A stretch of 64,000 nucleotides of DNA from Lachnospiraceae bacterium (lineage in GTDB: Bacteria > Bacillota > Clostridia > Lachnospirales > Lachnospiraceae). Positions 54,058 through 63,932 of the stretch are shown in pieces. Each line of letters begins with the position of its first letter. Within the stretch, counting starts at the first letter, position 1. The position numbers were made by a program, and so were the translations under genes. The notes under the pieces are model-generated. The model was not told where the DNA came from, did no database searches, and saw nothing but the letters and a program-made list of their open reading frames with translations. The stretch is taken from assembly GCA_015057625.1 (NCBI GenBank), contig SVDZ01000001.1, forward strand, positions 482,300 to 546,299, given 5' to 3'.

Positions 54058-55145
54058 TGAAAATTGAAAAGATTGAATTAAGTAATTACAGAAATTACAC
54101 AAATCTTGAAATTGAGCCCGACGGTGATACTAATATCTTATATGGAGATAATGCTCAGGGAAAAACTAATATTTTAGAATCTGTTTATCTTTGCAGTACA
54201 GGTAAATCACACAGAGGAAATAAAGATAAAGAAATAATAAAATTCGGTGAAGATGAAGCACATATAAAGATGCTTGTCGAAAAGAAAAATAAAAATTTCA
54301 GAATAGATATGCACCTCAAAAAAAATAAGGCAAAAGGAATTGCAGTTAATGGAATACCTGTAAAAAAAGTCAGTGAGCTTTTTGGAATTGTCAATGTTGT
54401 GTTCTTCTCGCCTGAAGATCTCAGTATTATCAAAAACGGTCCGGCAGAGAGAAGAAGATTTATAGATTTGGAATTATGTCAGTTGGATAAGTTGTATGTA
54501 TACAATCTTACCAATTACAGCAAAGTATTACTGCAACGAAACAAATTATTAAAAGATTCCTATTACAGCAAAGATATAGATGAGATGCTGGATATATGGG
54601 ATATGCAGTTAGCAGAGTACGGTTGCAAACTAATTGAAAGAAGAAGAAAGTTCATTGATGAAATCAATGAGATAATAAAACCAATACACAGAAAACTGAC
54701 AGATTTCAAAGAAAACATAGAAATAAAATATAACTACAATGTAAGTGAAGAAGCATTTTTTGATAGTCTCAAAAACAACAGAGAAAGAGATATCAGAACA
54801 AAGACTACCAATATTGGACCTCACAGAGATGACATCAGTTTTTATAATGGAGATGTTGATTTGAGAGTTTACGGAAGTCAGGGTCAGCAGAGAACTGCCG
54901 CATTATCACTTAAACTTGCAGAAATAGAATTAGTTAAAAAAATAATCAAAGATACTCCGATATTATTACTTGATGATGTATTGTCGGAGCTTGATTCAAA
55001 CAGACAAAATCATTTGCTTTCAAGTTTAGATGACATTCAGACCATTATTACCTGCACAGGTTTGGATGAATTTATTGAAAACAGATTTAAAATCAACAAA
55101 GTATATAAAGTAACAGAAGGAAAAATCGAAGACAAAACAGTTTAA
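54057..55145 (+). CDS. recF: DNA replication and repair protein RecF
   Basis: A 362-residue SMC-like ATPase with Walker A YGDNAQGKTNILES (about 31-45), the signature VYGSQGQQRTAALSLKLAE and Walker B ILLLDDVLSELD. It loads RecA with RecO/RecR at gaps. Coupled to the S4 gene. Confidence 0.97.
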   Translation: MKIEKIELSNYRNYTNLEIEPDGDTNILYGDNAQGKTNILESVYLCSTGKSHRGNKDKEIIKFGEDEAHIKMLVEKKNKNFRIDMHLKKNKAKGIAVNGIPVKKVSELFGIVNVVFFSPEDLSIIKNGPAERRRFIDLELCQLDKLYVYNLTNYSKVLLQRNKLLKDSYYSKDIDEMLDIWDMQLAEYGCKLIERRRKFIDEINEIIKPIHRKLTDFKENIEIKYNYNVSEEAFFDSLKNNRERDIRTKTTNIGPHRDDISFYNGDVDLRVYGSQGQQRTAALSLKLAEIELVKKIIKDTPILLLDDVLSELDSNRQNHLLSSLDDIQTIITCTGLDEFIENRFKINKVYKVTEGKIEDKTV

Positions 55146-55163
55146 TCGAAAGGAGTTCATGTA

Positions 55164-57092
55164 ATGGGCAACAAAGATGCTAAAAATCAATATGATGCCA
55201 ATCAAATCCAAATATTAGAAGGACTTGAGGCAGTTAGAAAGAGACCTGGTATGTACATTGGTAGTACATCTGCGAGAGGTCTTCATCATCTTGTATATGA
55301 AATTGTTGATAATGCAGTTGATGAGGCATTGGCAGGATTCTGTAGTACAATCGATGTTCAGATTAATAAAGATAATTCAATCACAGTAAAGGATAACGGA
55401 AGAGGTATCCCTGTAGATATAAATGAAAAAGCCGGAATCCCAGCAGTAGAAGTTGTATTTACAATTCTTCATGCCGGAGGAAAATTCGGCGGTGGAGGAT
55501 ATAAAGTATCCGGAGGACTTCACGGTGTAGGTGCATCAGTTGTTAATGCGTTGTCAAACTGGCTTGAAGTTAAAGTATGCAGAGACGGAAAGGTTCATTT
55601 CCAAAGATATGAGAGAGGTCATGTAATGGCACCTCTTAAAGTAATTGGAGATTGTGATCCGAGTTTCACAGGAACAGAAGTTACATTCCTTCCTGATGAT
55701 ACTATTTTTGAAGAAACAGTATATGAATATAAAATATTAGAGCAGAGACTCAGAGAGACAGCTTTCCTTACAAAGAACTTAAAGATTATTTTAAGAGATG
55801 TAAGAGAAGAGAACCCAATAGAAAAGACATTCCACTATGAAGGTGGTATTAAAGAGTTTGTTACTTACCTCAATAAAGGAAAGAAGGCATTATATGACAG
55901 TGTAATTTACTGTGAAGGTACAGTAAACGGAGTTAATGTAGAAGTAGCTTTACAGCACAATGATGCATATTCTGAAAATACACTTAGTTTTGTAAATAAC
56001 ATCAACACACCTGAAGGTGGTACACAGGTTGAAGGATTTAAGAGAGCACTTACTAAAACTTTAAACCTTTATGCACGTGAGAAAAAAATCTTAAAAGAAA
56101 AAGAAGAAAACTTATCAGGTGAAGACTTTAGAGAAGGTCTTACCACAATTATTAGTGTTAAAATTGAAGATCCTCAGTTTGAAGGTCAGACAAAACAGAA
56201 ACTTGGAAACAGTGAGGCAAGAAATGCGGTGGAGAGTATTCTTTCTGAGCAGCTCACATACTTCCTTGAGCAGAATCCATCTGTGGGTAGAGTTATGTGT
56301 GAGAAAGCTGTACTTGCATGTAGAGCAAGAAATGCAGCTAGAAAAGCGAGAGAAACTACACGTAAAGATGCATTATCAGTTTCATCACTTCCCGGAAAAC
56401 TTGCAGATTGTTCAGACAAGGATCCAAAGAAATGTGAAATATTCATAGTAGAGGGAGATTCTGCGGGCGGTTCAGCAAAGAAAGCCAGAGTAAGAGCCAC
56501 ACAGGCTATCCTTCCACTTAGAGGAAAGATTTTAAATGTACAGAAAGCGAGAATTGACAAAGTAATGGGTAATGAAGAAATCAGATCCATGATTACAGCT
56601 TTCGGTACCGGAATAGGTGAAGATTTTGATATTTCAAAACTTCGTTACGATAAGATTATTATCATGACTGATGCCGACGTTGACGGTGCTCATATTGATA
56701 CACTTATGCTTACATTCTTCTACACATATATGAGAGATCTTATTACAGAAGGACATGTATATCTTGCTATGCCACCTCTTTATCAGGTAAGCAGAAACAA
56801 GAAAAATTATTATGCATACAGTGATGCAGAATTAGATCAGATTCTCACAGAAATCGGAAGAGATAATCAGAATAAGATTCAGCGATACAAAGGTTTAGGA
56901 GAAATGGATGCCTCTCAGCTTTGGGAGACAACAATGGATCCAAACACAAGAATCTTAAAACAGGTAAAAATTGATGATGAGACAATTACAGAAATTGATC
57001 AGACATTCACAACTCTTATGGGTGAGGAAGTAGAACCTAGAAGAAACTTTATTGAAGCAAATGCAAAATTCGTAAAGAACTTAGATATTTAG
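55164..57092 (+). CDS. gyrB: DNA gyrase subunit B
   Basis: A 642-residue ATPase subunit: GHKL domain ([49 protein letters not shown]), transducer and TOPRIM ([26 protein letters not shown]). It follows recF by 18 nt with a strong ribosome site. Works with GyrA to add negative supercoils. Confidence 0.99.
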   Translation: MGNKDAKNQYDANQIQILEGLEAVRKRPGMYIGSTSARGLHHLVYEIVDNAVDEALAGFCSTIDVQINKDNSITVKDNGRGIPVDINEKAGIPAVEVVFTILHAGGKFGGGGYKVSGGLHGVGASVVNALSNWLEVKVCRDGKVHFQRYERGHVMAPLKVIGDCDPSFTGTEVTFLPDDTIFEETVYEYKILEQRLRETAFLTKNLKIILRDVREENPIEKTFHYEGGIKEFVTYLNKGKKALYDSVIYCEGTVNGVNVEVALQHNDAYSENTLSFVNNINTPEGGTQVEGFKRALTKTLNLYAREKKILKEKEENLSGEDFREGLTTIISVKIEDPQFEGQTKQKLGNSEARNAVESILSEQLTYFLEQNPSVGRVMCEKAVLACRARNAARKARETTRKDALSVSSLPGKLADCSDKDPKKCEIFIVEGDSAGGSAKKARVRATQAILPLRGKILNVQKARIDKVMGNEEIRSMITAFGTGIGEDFDISKLRYDKIIIMTDADVDGAHIDTLMLTFFYTYMRDLITEGHVYLAMPPLYQVSRNKKNYYAYSDAELDQILTEIGRDNQNKIQRYKGLGEMDASQLWETTMDPNTRILKQVKIDDETITEIDQTFTTLMGEEVEPRRNFIEANAKFVKNLDI

Positions 57093-57107
57093 GAGGAATG
57101 TTAACAA

Positions 57108-59687
57108 ATGGATGACAAGATATTTGATAGAATAACCGAAGTCGATCTTAAACAGACAATGGAAAATTCATATATCGATTATGCTATGAGTGTTATCGCA
57201 GCCAGAGCATTGCCTGATGTACGAGATGGACTTAAACCTGTTCAGCGAAGAGTACTCTACTCAATGGTTGAACTTAACAATGGTCCGGACAAGCCACACA
57301 GAAAATGTGCCCGTATCGTCGGTGACACAATGGGTAAATTCCATCCACATGGTGACAGCTCAATTTACGGAGCTCTTGTTAACATGGCTCAGGAATGGAA
57401 TACAAGATACCCATTAGTAGACGGACATGGAAATTTTGGTTCAGAAGATGGCGACGGCGCTGCCGCAATGCGTTACACTGAAGCAAGACTTAGTAAAATC
57501 TCAATGGAGATGATTGCTGATATTAATAAAGATACAGTAGAATTTACTCCAAACTTTGACGAAACAGAAAAAGAACCATCAGTATTACCATCAAGATACC
57601 CAAATCTTCTCGTTAACGGAACAAACGGTATCGCAGTTGGTATGGCAACAAATATTCCACCACACAATTTAGGTGAGACAATTGGAGCTATTGTAAAAAT
57701 AATCGACAACAAAGTCGAAGAAGACAGAGATACCACTATTGAAGAAATAATGTCTATTGTAAAAGGACCTGATTTCCCTACAGGTGCAACAATTCTTGGA
57801 AGAAGAGGAATTGACGATGCCTACAGAACAGGTAGAGGAAAAATAAAAGTTCGTGCAAAGACAGAAATCGAAGCAATGGAAAACGGAAAGAACAGAATTA
57901 TAGTATCTGAACTTCCATACATGGTAAACAAAGCAAAACTCGTAGAGAAAATTGCAGAACTCAGTAGAGAAAAGAAAATCGACGGAATTACAGCACTTCG
58001 TGATGAATCAGATCAGGAAGGTACACGTGTTGTAATCGAACTTAGAAGAGACGTGAGCGCCAATGTAGTATTAAACCATCTGTACAAACATACACAGATG
58101 CAGGATACATTTGGTGTTATTATGCTTGCCCTCGTAAATGGTGAGCCAAAGGTACTCAACTTAAAAGAAATGTTAAACGAATACCTTGAGCATCAGAAAG
58201 ATGTAGTAACAAGAAGAACTAAATTCGAATTAAACAAAGCAGAAGAGAGAGCTCATATTATCAAAGGTCTCCTTATAGCTCTTGACAATATCGATGAAGT
58301 AATCAAAATAATCAGAGGTTCAAGAACTACAGCTGATGCAAAAAATAACTTGATGGAAAGATTTGGTCTTTCAGAGGCTCAGTCACAGGCTATCGTTGAT
58401 ATGAGACTTCGTCAGTTGACAGGTTTGGCAAGAGAAGATCTTGAAAATGAATATGCAGAACTTATGGAAAAGATTGCATATTACAAGAGTATTCTTGCAG
58501 ATGAAAAATTACTTTTAGGTGTAATCAAAGAAGAAATACTTCTTATCTCTGAAAAATATGCAGATGAAAGAAGAACAGAAATAGGAATTGATATGGATGA
58601 CTTCTCTATCGAAGATCTTATTCCAAACGATGATTGTGTAATCACAATGACAGAGCTTGGATATATTAAGAGAATGACATCTGACAATTTCAAAGTACAG
58701 CACCGTGGAGGAAAAGGAATCAAGGGAATGAACACCATAAATGACGACAAGATTAAGAAGTTATTTATGATGAAAGCTCATGATACAATTTTATTCTTCA
58801 CAAACAAAGGTAGAGTATTCAAGATGAGATGTTTTGAAATTCCTGAAGCATCAAGAAATGCCAGAGGAACAGCAATTATCAATCTTCTTGAATTACAGCC
58901 TGAAGAAAGAATTACTTCAACAATCAAAGTAGACAATCTCAATTCAGAATCAACATATTTAGTTATGGCGACAAAGAACGGTATTGTAAAAAAGACACCT
59001 GTAAAAGCATATGCAAATATCAGAAAATCAGGTATCCAGGCAATATCATTCAGAGACGATGATGAATTAATCGAAGCAAAAGAGACAGACAATACAAAAC
59101 AGATTATCCTTATTACAAAAAAAGGTCAGTGTATTATGTTTGATGAAAATCAAATAAGAATTACTGGACGTTCATCGATGGGTGTAAAAGGTGTTACTCT
59201 TTCAAAAGATGATCAGGTTGTAGCAATGCAGCTTAATACACAGGGAAACTATCTGTTAATAATTTCAGAAAATGGTATGGGTAAGAGAACACTTATATCA
59301 GAATTTAAGAATCAGAACAGAGGTGGTAAAGGTGTTAAGTGTTACCACATCACAGAAAAGACCGGAGATGTAATGGGATGTAAGGCAGTAAGAGATGACC
59401 ACGAAGTACTCCTTATTACAAACGAAGGAATTATAATCAGAGTACCTGTTGAAGGAATATCTGTACTCAAGAGAGTAACCTCCGGAGTTAAGATAATGGA
59501 TACAGGAAAAGATGATAACATAAAAGTTGCGAGTGTAACTAAAGTATTATCAGGAGCTATCAAATATTCAGATGAAGATGAAGAAGATGAGTCAGAGGAA
59601 GATTTTGGTGAGACAGAAAACAATGCAGATGCATCATCAAATAAAGAATCTGCAGAAGAATCAACAGAAACAGAATCTGAAGAATAA
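57108..59687 (+). CDS. gyrA: DNA gyrase subunit A
   Basis: An 859-residue subunit. Catalytic Y123 in RYTEARLS; quinolone-region HPHGDSSIYGAL; C-terminal beta-pinwheel with a GyrA-box-like QNRGGKGVK. It ends in an unusually long acidic tail (about 820-859, rich in Asp, Glu and Ser). A second acidic/helical coiled coil (about 360-480) matches the breakage-reunion dimer arms. It begins 15 nt after gyrB. Confidence 0.99.
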   Translation: MDDKIFDRITEVDLKQTMENSYIDYAMSVIAARALPDVRDGLKPVQRRVLYSMVELNNGPDKPHRKCARIVGDTMGKFHPHGDSSIYGALVNMAQEWNTRYPLVDGHGNFGSEDGDGAAAMRYTEARLSKISMEMIADINKDTVEFTPNFDETEKEPSVLPSRYPNLLVNGTNGIAVGMATNIPPHNLGETIGAIVKIIDNKVEEDRDTTIEEIMSIVKGPDFPTGATILGRRGIDDAYRTGRGKIKVRAKTEIEAMENGKNRIIVSELPYMVNKAKLVEKIAELSREKKIDGITALRDESDQEGTRVVIELRRDVSANVVLNHLYKHTQMQDTFGVIMLALVNGEPKVLNLKEMLNEYLEHQKDVVTRRTKFELNKAEERAHIIKGLLIALDNIDEVIKIIRGSRTTADAKNNLMERFGLSEAQSQAIVDMRLRQLTGLAREDLENEYAELMEKIAYYKSILADEKLLLGVIKEEILLISEKYADERRTEIGIDMDDFSIEDLIPNDDCVITMTELGYIKRMTSDNFKVQHRGGKGIKGMNTINDDKIKKLFMMKAHDTILFFTNKGRVFKMRCFEIPEASRNARGTAIINLLELQPEERITSTIKVDNLNSESTYLVMATKNGIVKKTPVKAYANIRKSGIQAISFRDDDELIEAKETDNTKQIILITKKGQCIMFDENQIRITGRSSMGVKGVTLSKDDQVVAMQLNTQGNYLLIISENGMGKRTLISEFKNQNRGGKGVKCYHITEKTGDVMGCKAVRDDHEVLLITNEGIIIRVPVEGISVLKRVTSGVKIMDTGKDDNIKVASVTKVLSGAIKYSDEDEEDESEEDFGETENNADASSNKESAEESTETESEE

Positions 59688-59743
59688 TAATCTGTAATAT
59701 AGATATAGCTACCTATAGAAGTTGGAAAATCTCCGACTGAAAT

Positions 59744-59774
59744 AAAAGGGCGGCATATTGTCGCCCTTTTGTAT
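59744..59774 (+). terminator. Terminator of the dnaA-gyrA unit
   Basis: AAAAGGGCG/CGCCCTTTT stem with a 9-nt loop, 57 nt after the gyrA stop, followed by T-rich sequence. Confidence 0.85.
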
Positions 59775-59896
59775 ATAAAAAGTGAGATAACTCCAATGTA
59801 AATAGCAAATGTGTTGAGCACTTAAAAAAGGAGTGCTGGAAGATGTTTGAAGAGTTATACACGATAAAATAAAAAAGAAAAGGAAGTTATAAACAA

Positions 59897-60739
59897 ATGC
59901 GTACAATAAATGTGGATGAAATAACAAAAAACATAAAAGAAATGTGTATAGAAGCAAATCACTTTCTTTCACCGGATATGCAGAGAGTATTTGATAAGGC
60001 ATTAAAGGAAGAAGAGTCACCATTGGGCAAGCAGATTCTTGAACAGCTTGATGAAAATCTTGAAATAGCAAAAAATGATATGATTCCAATCTGTCAGGAT
60101 ACAGGAATGGCAGTAGTGTTTATAAAAGTAGGCCAGGAAGTACATTTTGAAAACGGATTATTAGAAGATGCAATCAATGAAGGTGTAAGACAGGGATATG
60201 TTGAGGGATACCTTAGAAAATCAGTAGTAAAAGATCCGATAATCAGAGAAAATACAAAAGATAACACTCCTGCAATTATCCACTACGAGATAGTTGAGGG
60301 TGATAAAGTAACAATTACAGTTGCTCCGAAAGGATTTGGAAGTGAAAACATGAGCAGAGTATTTATGCTAAAACCTGCTGATGGAATTGAAGGAGTAAAG
60401 AATGCAGTACTCCAGGCAGTAAGGGATGCAGGGCCAAACGCATGCCCACCTATGGTAGTAGGAGTTGGAATAGGTGGTACATTTGAAAAATGTGCAATCA
60501 TGGCAAAAAAGGCATTAGCAAGAGAAGCAGACAGTGAATCAGAAATTGAATATGTAAAAGATCTTGAAAAAGAATTACTGGAAAAAATCAACAAAATGGG
60601 TATTGGTCCCGGAGGACTTGGAGGAACAAAGACAGCATTAGCAGTAAATGTAGAAACATACCCTACACATATTGCAGGACTTCCTGTGGGAATAAATATT
60701 TGCTGTCATGTTAACAGACATGTTACAAGAGCAATTTAA
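59897..60739 (+). CDS. Fumarate hydratase class I, alpha subunit (TtdA/FumA-like)
   Basis: A 280-residue [4Fe-4S] hydro-lyase subunit. PICQDTGMAVVF, GFGSENMSRVF, NACPPMVVGVGIGGTFEKCA and GIGPGGLGGTKTALAVNVE carry the cluster cysteines and substrate site. With the next gene it forms the two-subunit enzyme that interconverts fumarate and malate; tartrate dehydratase is the alternative. A GGAAG site lies before the ATG, and no promoter is obvious after the gyrA terminator. Confidence 0.92.
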   Translation: MRTINVDEITKNIKEMCIEANHFLSPDMQRVFDKALKEEESPLGKQILEQLDENLEIAKNDMIPICQDTGMAVVFIKVGQEVHFENGLLEDAINEGVRQGYVEGYLRKSVVKDPIIRENTKDNTPAIIHYEIVEGDKVTITVAPKGFGSENMSRVFMLKPADGIEGVKNAVLQAVRDAGPNACPPMVVGVGIGGTFEKCAIMAKKALAREADSESEIEYVKDLEKELLEKINKMGIGPGGLGGTKTALAVNVETYPTHIAGLPVGINICCHVNRHVTRAI

Positions 60740-60760
60740 TTCTATCAAAGAATAATATTT

Positions 60761-60849
60761 ATATAGAAGAAACTCAATACAAAATATAGTATTAGAATAT
60801 AAAGAAACAATATATATAGTATAAAAACCCATTATATATAGAAGAAACT
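60761..60849 (+). repeat. 14-bp direct repeat between the fumarase subunit genes
   Basis: ATATAGAAGAAACT occurs at 60761-60774 and again at 60836-60849 in the 136-bp AT-rich gap. No terminator hairpin is seen, so the two genes probably share a transcript. Confidence 0.5.
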
Positions 60850-60875
60850 AATAACAAAGATAAAAAGGAGCAGTT

Positions 60876-61427
60876 ATGAATAAAACAATAAAGGCACCAA
60901 TTAGTAGTGAAGATGCTAAATCACTCACAGCAGGAGACTATGTAAATATAACAGGAGTAATATATACGGCAAGAGATGCAGCTCACAAAAGAATGTTTGA
61001 AGCATTGCAGAACAACGAAGAATTACCAATCGATATGGAAAATAATATAATTTACTATATGGGACCTTCTCCGGCAAGAGAGGGGAGACCAATCGGATCA
61101 GCCGGACCAACAACTGCAAGCAGAATGGATAAATATGCGCCATCATTACTTGACTTAGGTCTTAAGGGAATGATAGGAAAAGGAAAGAGATCACAAGAAG
61201 TAAAAGATGCTATAGTAAGAAACGGTGCAGTATATTTTGCTGCAATCGGTGGAGCAGGTGCATTGCTCTCTCAGAGAATCAAAAAATCAGAAGTAGTTGC
61301 ATATGATGATCTTGGAACAGAGGCAATCAGAAAATTATATGTTGAAGATTTTCCAGTTATTGTAGTAATTGACAGCAAAGGAAATAATCTTTACGAGACA
61401 GCAATAACAGAATATAACAGAGAATAA
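60876..61427 (+). CDS. Fumarate hydratase class I, beta subunit
   Basis: A 183-residue protein with YYMGPSPAREGRPIGSAGPTTASRMDKY, which holds the family's conserved substrate-site signature, then GAVYFAAIGGAGALLSQRIK. It completes the heterodimeric class I fumarase or tartrate dehydratase with the gene at 59897. AAGGAG lies 8 nt before the ATG. Confidence 0.93.
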   Translation: MNKTIKAPISSEDAKSLTAGDYVNITGVIYTARDAAHKRMFEALQNNEELPIDMENNIIYYMGPSPAREGRPIGSAGPTTASRMDKYAPSLLDLGLKGMIGKGKRSQEVKDAIVRNGAVYFAAIGGAGALLSQRIKKSEVVAYDDLGTEAIRKLYVEDFPVIVVIDSKGNNLYETAITEYNRE

Positions 61428-61497
61428 AGAAAACGATGTAAAAAATATCATCCTGAGATATGTTGCTTTTATCGAAAATGTATCAAAGAAAATGTAT

Positions 61498-61526
61498 TTG
61501 ACAAACCAAAATACATCTAGTATAAT
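61498..61526 (+). promoter_or_regulatory. Sigma-A promoter of tRNA-Ser
   Basis: A near-perfect promoter: TTGACA (61498-61503), 17-nt spacer, TATAAT (61521-61526). Confidence 0.85.
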
Positions 61527-61588
61527 TAATCTTGCGTTGTAAAACGCAGCAAAAAAAGATAATAAGAGAAAGATGATAACTACAGTCT

Positions 61589-61676
61589 GGAGAAATACTC
61601 AAGTGGCTGAAGAGGCGCCCCTGCTAAGGGTGTAGGCCGTTTGCGCGGCGCGAGGGTTCAAATCCCTCTTTCTCCG
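61589..61676 (+). tRNA. tRNA-Ser (anticodon GCT)
   Basis: An 88-nt class II tRNA with a long variable arm: acceptor GGAGAAA/TTTCTCC, anticodon stem CGCCC/GGGTG with loop CTGCTAA, variable arm GGCCGTTTGCGCGGC, T-arm GAGGG-TTCAAAT-CCCTC, discriminator G. CCA is not encoded. It reads AGC and AGU. Confidence 0.96.
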
Positions 61677-61736
61677 TTTCATTTTTCTTATTATCTTTTT
61701 TTATATATTCAGATTTTTTGGGGAGGAGAATTGAAA

Positions 61737-62423
61737 ATGGGAAGACTACTGGATGATGAATTTAAAAATGAAATAAAAGATGAAGATCAAGATAAAATTC
61801 AAGAAGGAATAGAAAAAGTATATGGGCATATAAGTTTTAAGACTGATGAAACAGCTAGATATACAACAAAAAATTATGATGACGCATGTTCAGGCTTAGA
61901 ATTATTATACAGTGTAAATATTGCTTTAATTTTTGTTTCAATCTCATTGCTTATTCCTGTAATAAATATTTTGGGAGCAATTGCACTTTTAGTATGCATG
62001 GTATTAATATTAATTGGCTATTATAATATTGGTAAAGATATCGAAGGATGTAAGACAGCTTTTTATATATATGCAGTGAGTATTGTGTTTAGTATAATTG
62101 ATGGAATATTTATAGACTCAGAATCTGGAATAGTAACAATATTTATATTAATATCATTTATATTAGAAGTAGCAGCTGATATTTTCTTTTGGAATTCACT
62201 TGGTAAAGAAGTAAATAATGACATAGATGCAAGTGATTTGTGTAAGTATGCACTGATTCTAAGTATTATTACCAGTGTTTTTAAAGCAATAGAAAATCCT
62301 ATAAAAGCTTCAAGTCTTTCATCAGGAGTTATATTATTATTTTTAATTATATCTTTGATAATATCATTAGCTTCATATATAGTAACAATAAAAGCTTATA
62401 AAGCTTCATATGATGCTTTGTAA
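61737..62423 (+). CDS. Membrane protein of unknown function
   Basis: The ATG at 61737 has GGGGAGGAG at 8 nt and gives 228 residues; a longer frame would start inside tRNA-Ser. A charged cytoplasmic N-terminus (1 to about 50) precedes about six membrane segments (LLYSVNIALIFVSISLLIPVI, ILGAIALLVCMVLILIGYY, FYIYAVSIVFSIIDGIF and others). No family is recognised. It may be co-transcribed with tRNA-Ser by read-through, as no terminator lies between them. Single gene with its own terminator. Confidence 0.75.
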   Translation: MGRLLDDEFKNEIKDEDQDKIQEGIEKVYGHISFKTDETARYTTKNYDDACSGLELLYSVNIALIFVSISLLIPVINILGAIALLVCMVLILIGYYNIGKDIEGCKTAFYIYAVSIVFSIIDGIFIDSESGIVTIFILISFILEVAADIFFWNSLGKEVNNDIDASDLCKYALILSIITSVFKAIENPIKASSLSSGVILLFLIISLIISLASYIVTIKAYKASYDAL

Positions 62424-62426
62424 AAG

Positions 62427-62460
62427 AAAAAGTCAGAACAGAAATTGTTCTGACTTTTTT
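62427..62460 (+). terminator. Terminator after the membrane-protein gene
   Basis: A perfect 14-bp stem, AAAAAGTCAGAACA and its complement, with a 5-nt loop and a T run. Confidence 0.92.
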
Positions 62461-62581
62461 ATTTCAAAGGAAACTTTTTCGGCCTTATATGAAAAAAAAT
62501 AATATATTTTGAAATAAAATAGCAATAATTATCGTTTAATAATTTAAAGATAAAAATAACAACGAAAAAGAAAGGAAAATT

Positions 62582-63577
62582 ATGAATAAGAAAAAAATAT
62601 GTGCAATCGCAATTGCGACAAGTTTAGCTTTGATATCTTACGGATGTAATAATAGCTATGATAAAAATGGGCAGGCTAAAAATGAAGAAACTTCACAGAA
62701 ATTTGATGATAGTAGCATATTGGAATTTTACGGAAAATGGGAGGATTATAGTGAAGATGAAGGAAAGCTTATAAAAGAAAAATATGAGTCATTAAAAATA
62801 GTAGATGGAAAGAAAGTATATATTCCTAAAGAATATGAAAATACTGCAAACGGTGATTATATAATAAATGACGGTGCAATATATAGTAAAGATGGAAAAA
62901 CATTATTATCAGCACCATTGTACGACAAAGACTTTTGTATAATGGAAGGAGTCGAAACAGTAAAAATATCTGCAATATCATTAAATGCAGATATATATTT
63001 TGGAATTGAACCAGATCCGAAAGTGGTAATAGAGAGCATTACATTTCCGGAATCTGTTAAAGAAATAATATTTGATGACAGTGAGTTTTTTGAATTTCAT
63101 AGATGTAATAAAATAGAAAAGATAAATATTAAAGGTAATAAATTATCGGTTGACAATGTATCTGAATTATTGCACCATTTTGGAAAAATAGCTGCAGACA
63201 ACATAACGCTCCCTGCAGATGTGGGTAGGTACGAGGATGGAATGTGCATTTATAAAGATTATATTGTAAAATACAGTGGAGAGAAAACAGAATTAGAAAT
63301 ACCTGAAGGCATAAAAGGAATAGCTGATTATGCATTCACTTCATTTTATATGGATGAGCATGATGACGACGATTATGGTGAATCAAGTTATTATAGAGGT
63401 AATAAAAAGATAGAAAAAATAATATTACCTAAGAGTATGGAAAAAATAGGTAATGGAGCTTTCTATAATTGTAGAAAATTGAAAAGCATAGTTACCAAAG
63501 ATGGGTGTAAAATCAAATCAATAGGTGAAAAAGTATTTAAAGGTACAAAAGTTAAAGAAGATAGCGTAATTAAATAG
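62582..63577 (+). CDS. Lipoprotein with BspA-like leucine-rich repeats
   Basis: A 331-residue protein with a lipobox: hydrophobic segment to LISYGC, C22 being the predicted lipid-modified cysteine. The C-terminal half has LRR_5/BspA-like repeats (LEIPEGIKGIADYAF, KIILPKSMEKIGNGAFYNC, KIKSIGEKVFKGT). The middle region (about 90-190) holds a further ITFPESVKEIIF repeat. These repeats usually mediate surface binding. AAAGGAAA precedes the ATG. Single-gene unit. Ligand unknown. Confidence 0.83.
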   Translation: MNKKKICAIAIATSLALISYGCNNSYDKNGQAKNEETSQKFDDSSILEFYGKWEDYSEDEGKLIKEKYESLKIVDGKKVYIPKEYENTANGDYIINDGAIYSKDGKTLLSAPLYDKDFCIMEGVETVKISAISLNADIYFGIEPDPKVVIESITFPESVKEIIFDDSEFFEFHRCNKIEKINIKGNKLSVDNVSELLHHFGKIAADNITLPADVGRYEDGMCIYKDYIVKYSGEKTELEIPEGIKGIADYAFTSFYMDEHDDDDYGESSYYRGNKKIEKIILPKSMEKIGNGAFYNCRKLKSIVTKDGCKIKSIGEKVFKGTKVKEDSVIK

Positions 63578-63620
63578 CCAAAGAAAGATAATAAGAGTAT
63601 TGAATTAATAATGCATTTAT

Positions 63621-63664
63621 AATAAGTTCCCCTAAACAAAGTAAAAGTAGGGGAACTTATTTTA
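63621..63664 (+). terminator. Terminator after the lipoprotein gene
   Basis: AATAAGTTCCCCTA/TAGGGGAACTTATT stem; the loop contains AACAAAGTAAAAG. A related CCCC...AACAAAGT...GGGG hairpin occurs at about 42734-42764. Confidence 0.88.
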
Positions 63665-63751
63665 TTATTACAGATACAAAACACGGATGAAGAAAGAGTG
63701 TAAGATAAATTATTGAAAGAATAAAAAAATAAAAAAATTTAAAAAAAAGTG

Positions 63752-63780
63752 TTGACACGCATCAATAATAGTGATAATAT
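63752..63780 (+). promoter_or_regulatory. Promoter P1 of a probable rRNA operon
   Basis: TTGACA (63752-63757), 17-nt spacer, TAATAT (63775-63780), preceded by an A/T-rich run like an UP element. Confidence 0.8.
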
Positions 63781-63815
63781 AAACGAGTTCGCGCAAGACA
63801 TAAGCGAAAAGGTGA

Positions 63816-63844
63816 TTGACAAGGAACTTAATTGATGATACAAT
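63816..63844 (+). promoter_or_regulatory. Promoter P2 of a probable rRNA operon
   Basis: TTGACA (63816-63821), 17-nt spacer, TACAAT (63839-63844). Confidence 0.75.
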
Positions 63845-63903
63845 ATAAGTCCATCGCTCACAAAACGCTGAAATAAAAACTTAAAAGTTTTTAAAAAAAA
63901 GTG

Positions 63904-63932
63904 TTGACAAAGCGAACAGATAGTGCTAAACT
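63904..63932 (+). promoter_or_regulatory. Promoter P3 of a probable rRNA operon
   Basis: TTGACA (63904-63909), 17-nt spacer, TAAACT (63927-63932), again after an A-rich run. No coding sequence follows before the right edge; a 16S rRNA gene probably begins beyond it. Confidence 0.75.

Noticed and set aside
59842..59871. Nine-codon frame with a GGAG site before the fumarase alpha gene
   Set aside because: It could be a leader peptide, but it has no repeated regulatory codons and no attenuator structure, and such frames are common by chance.
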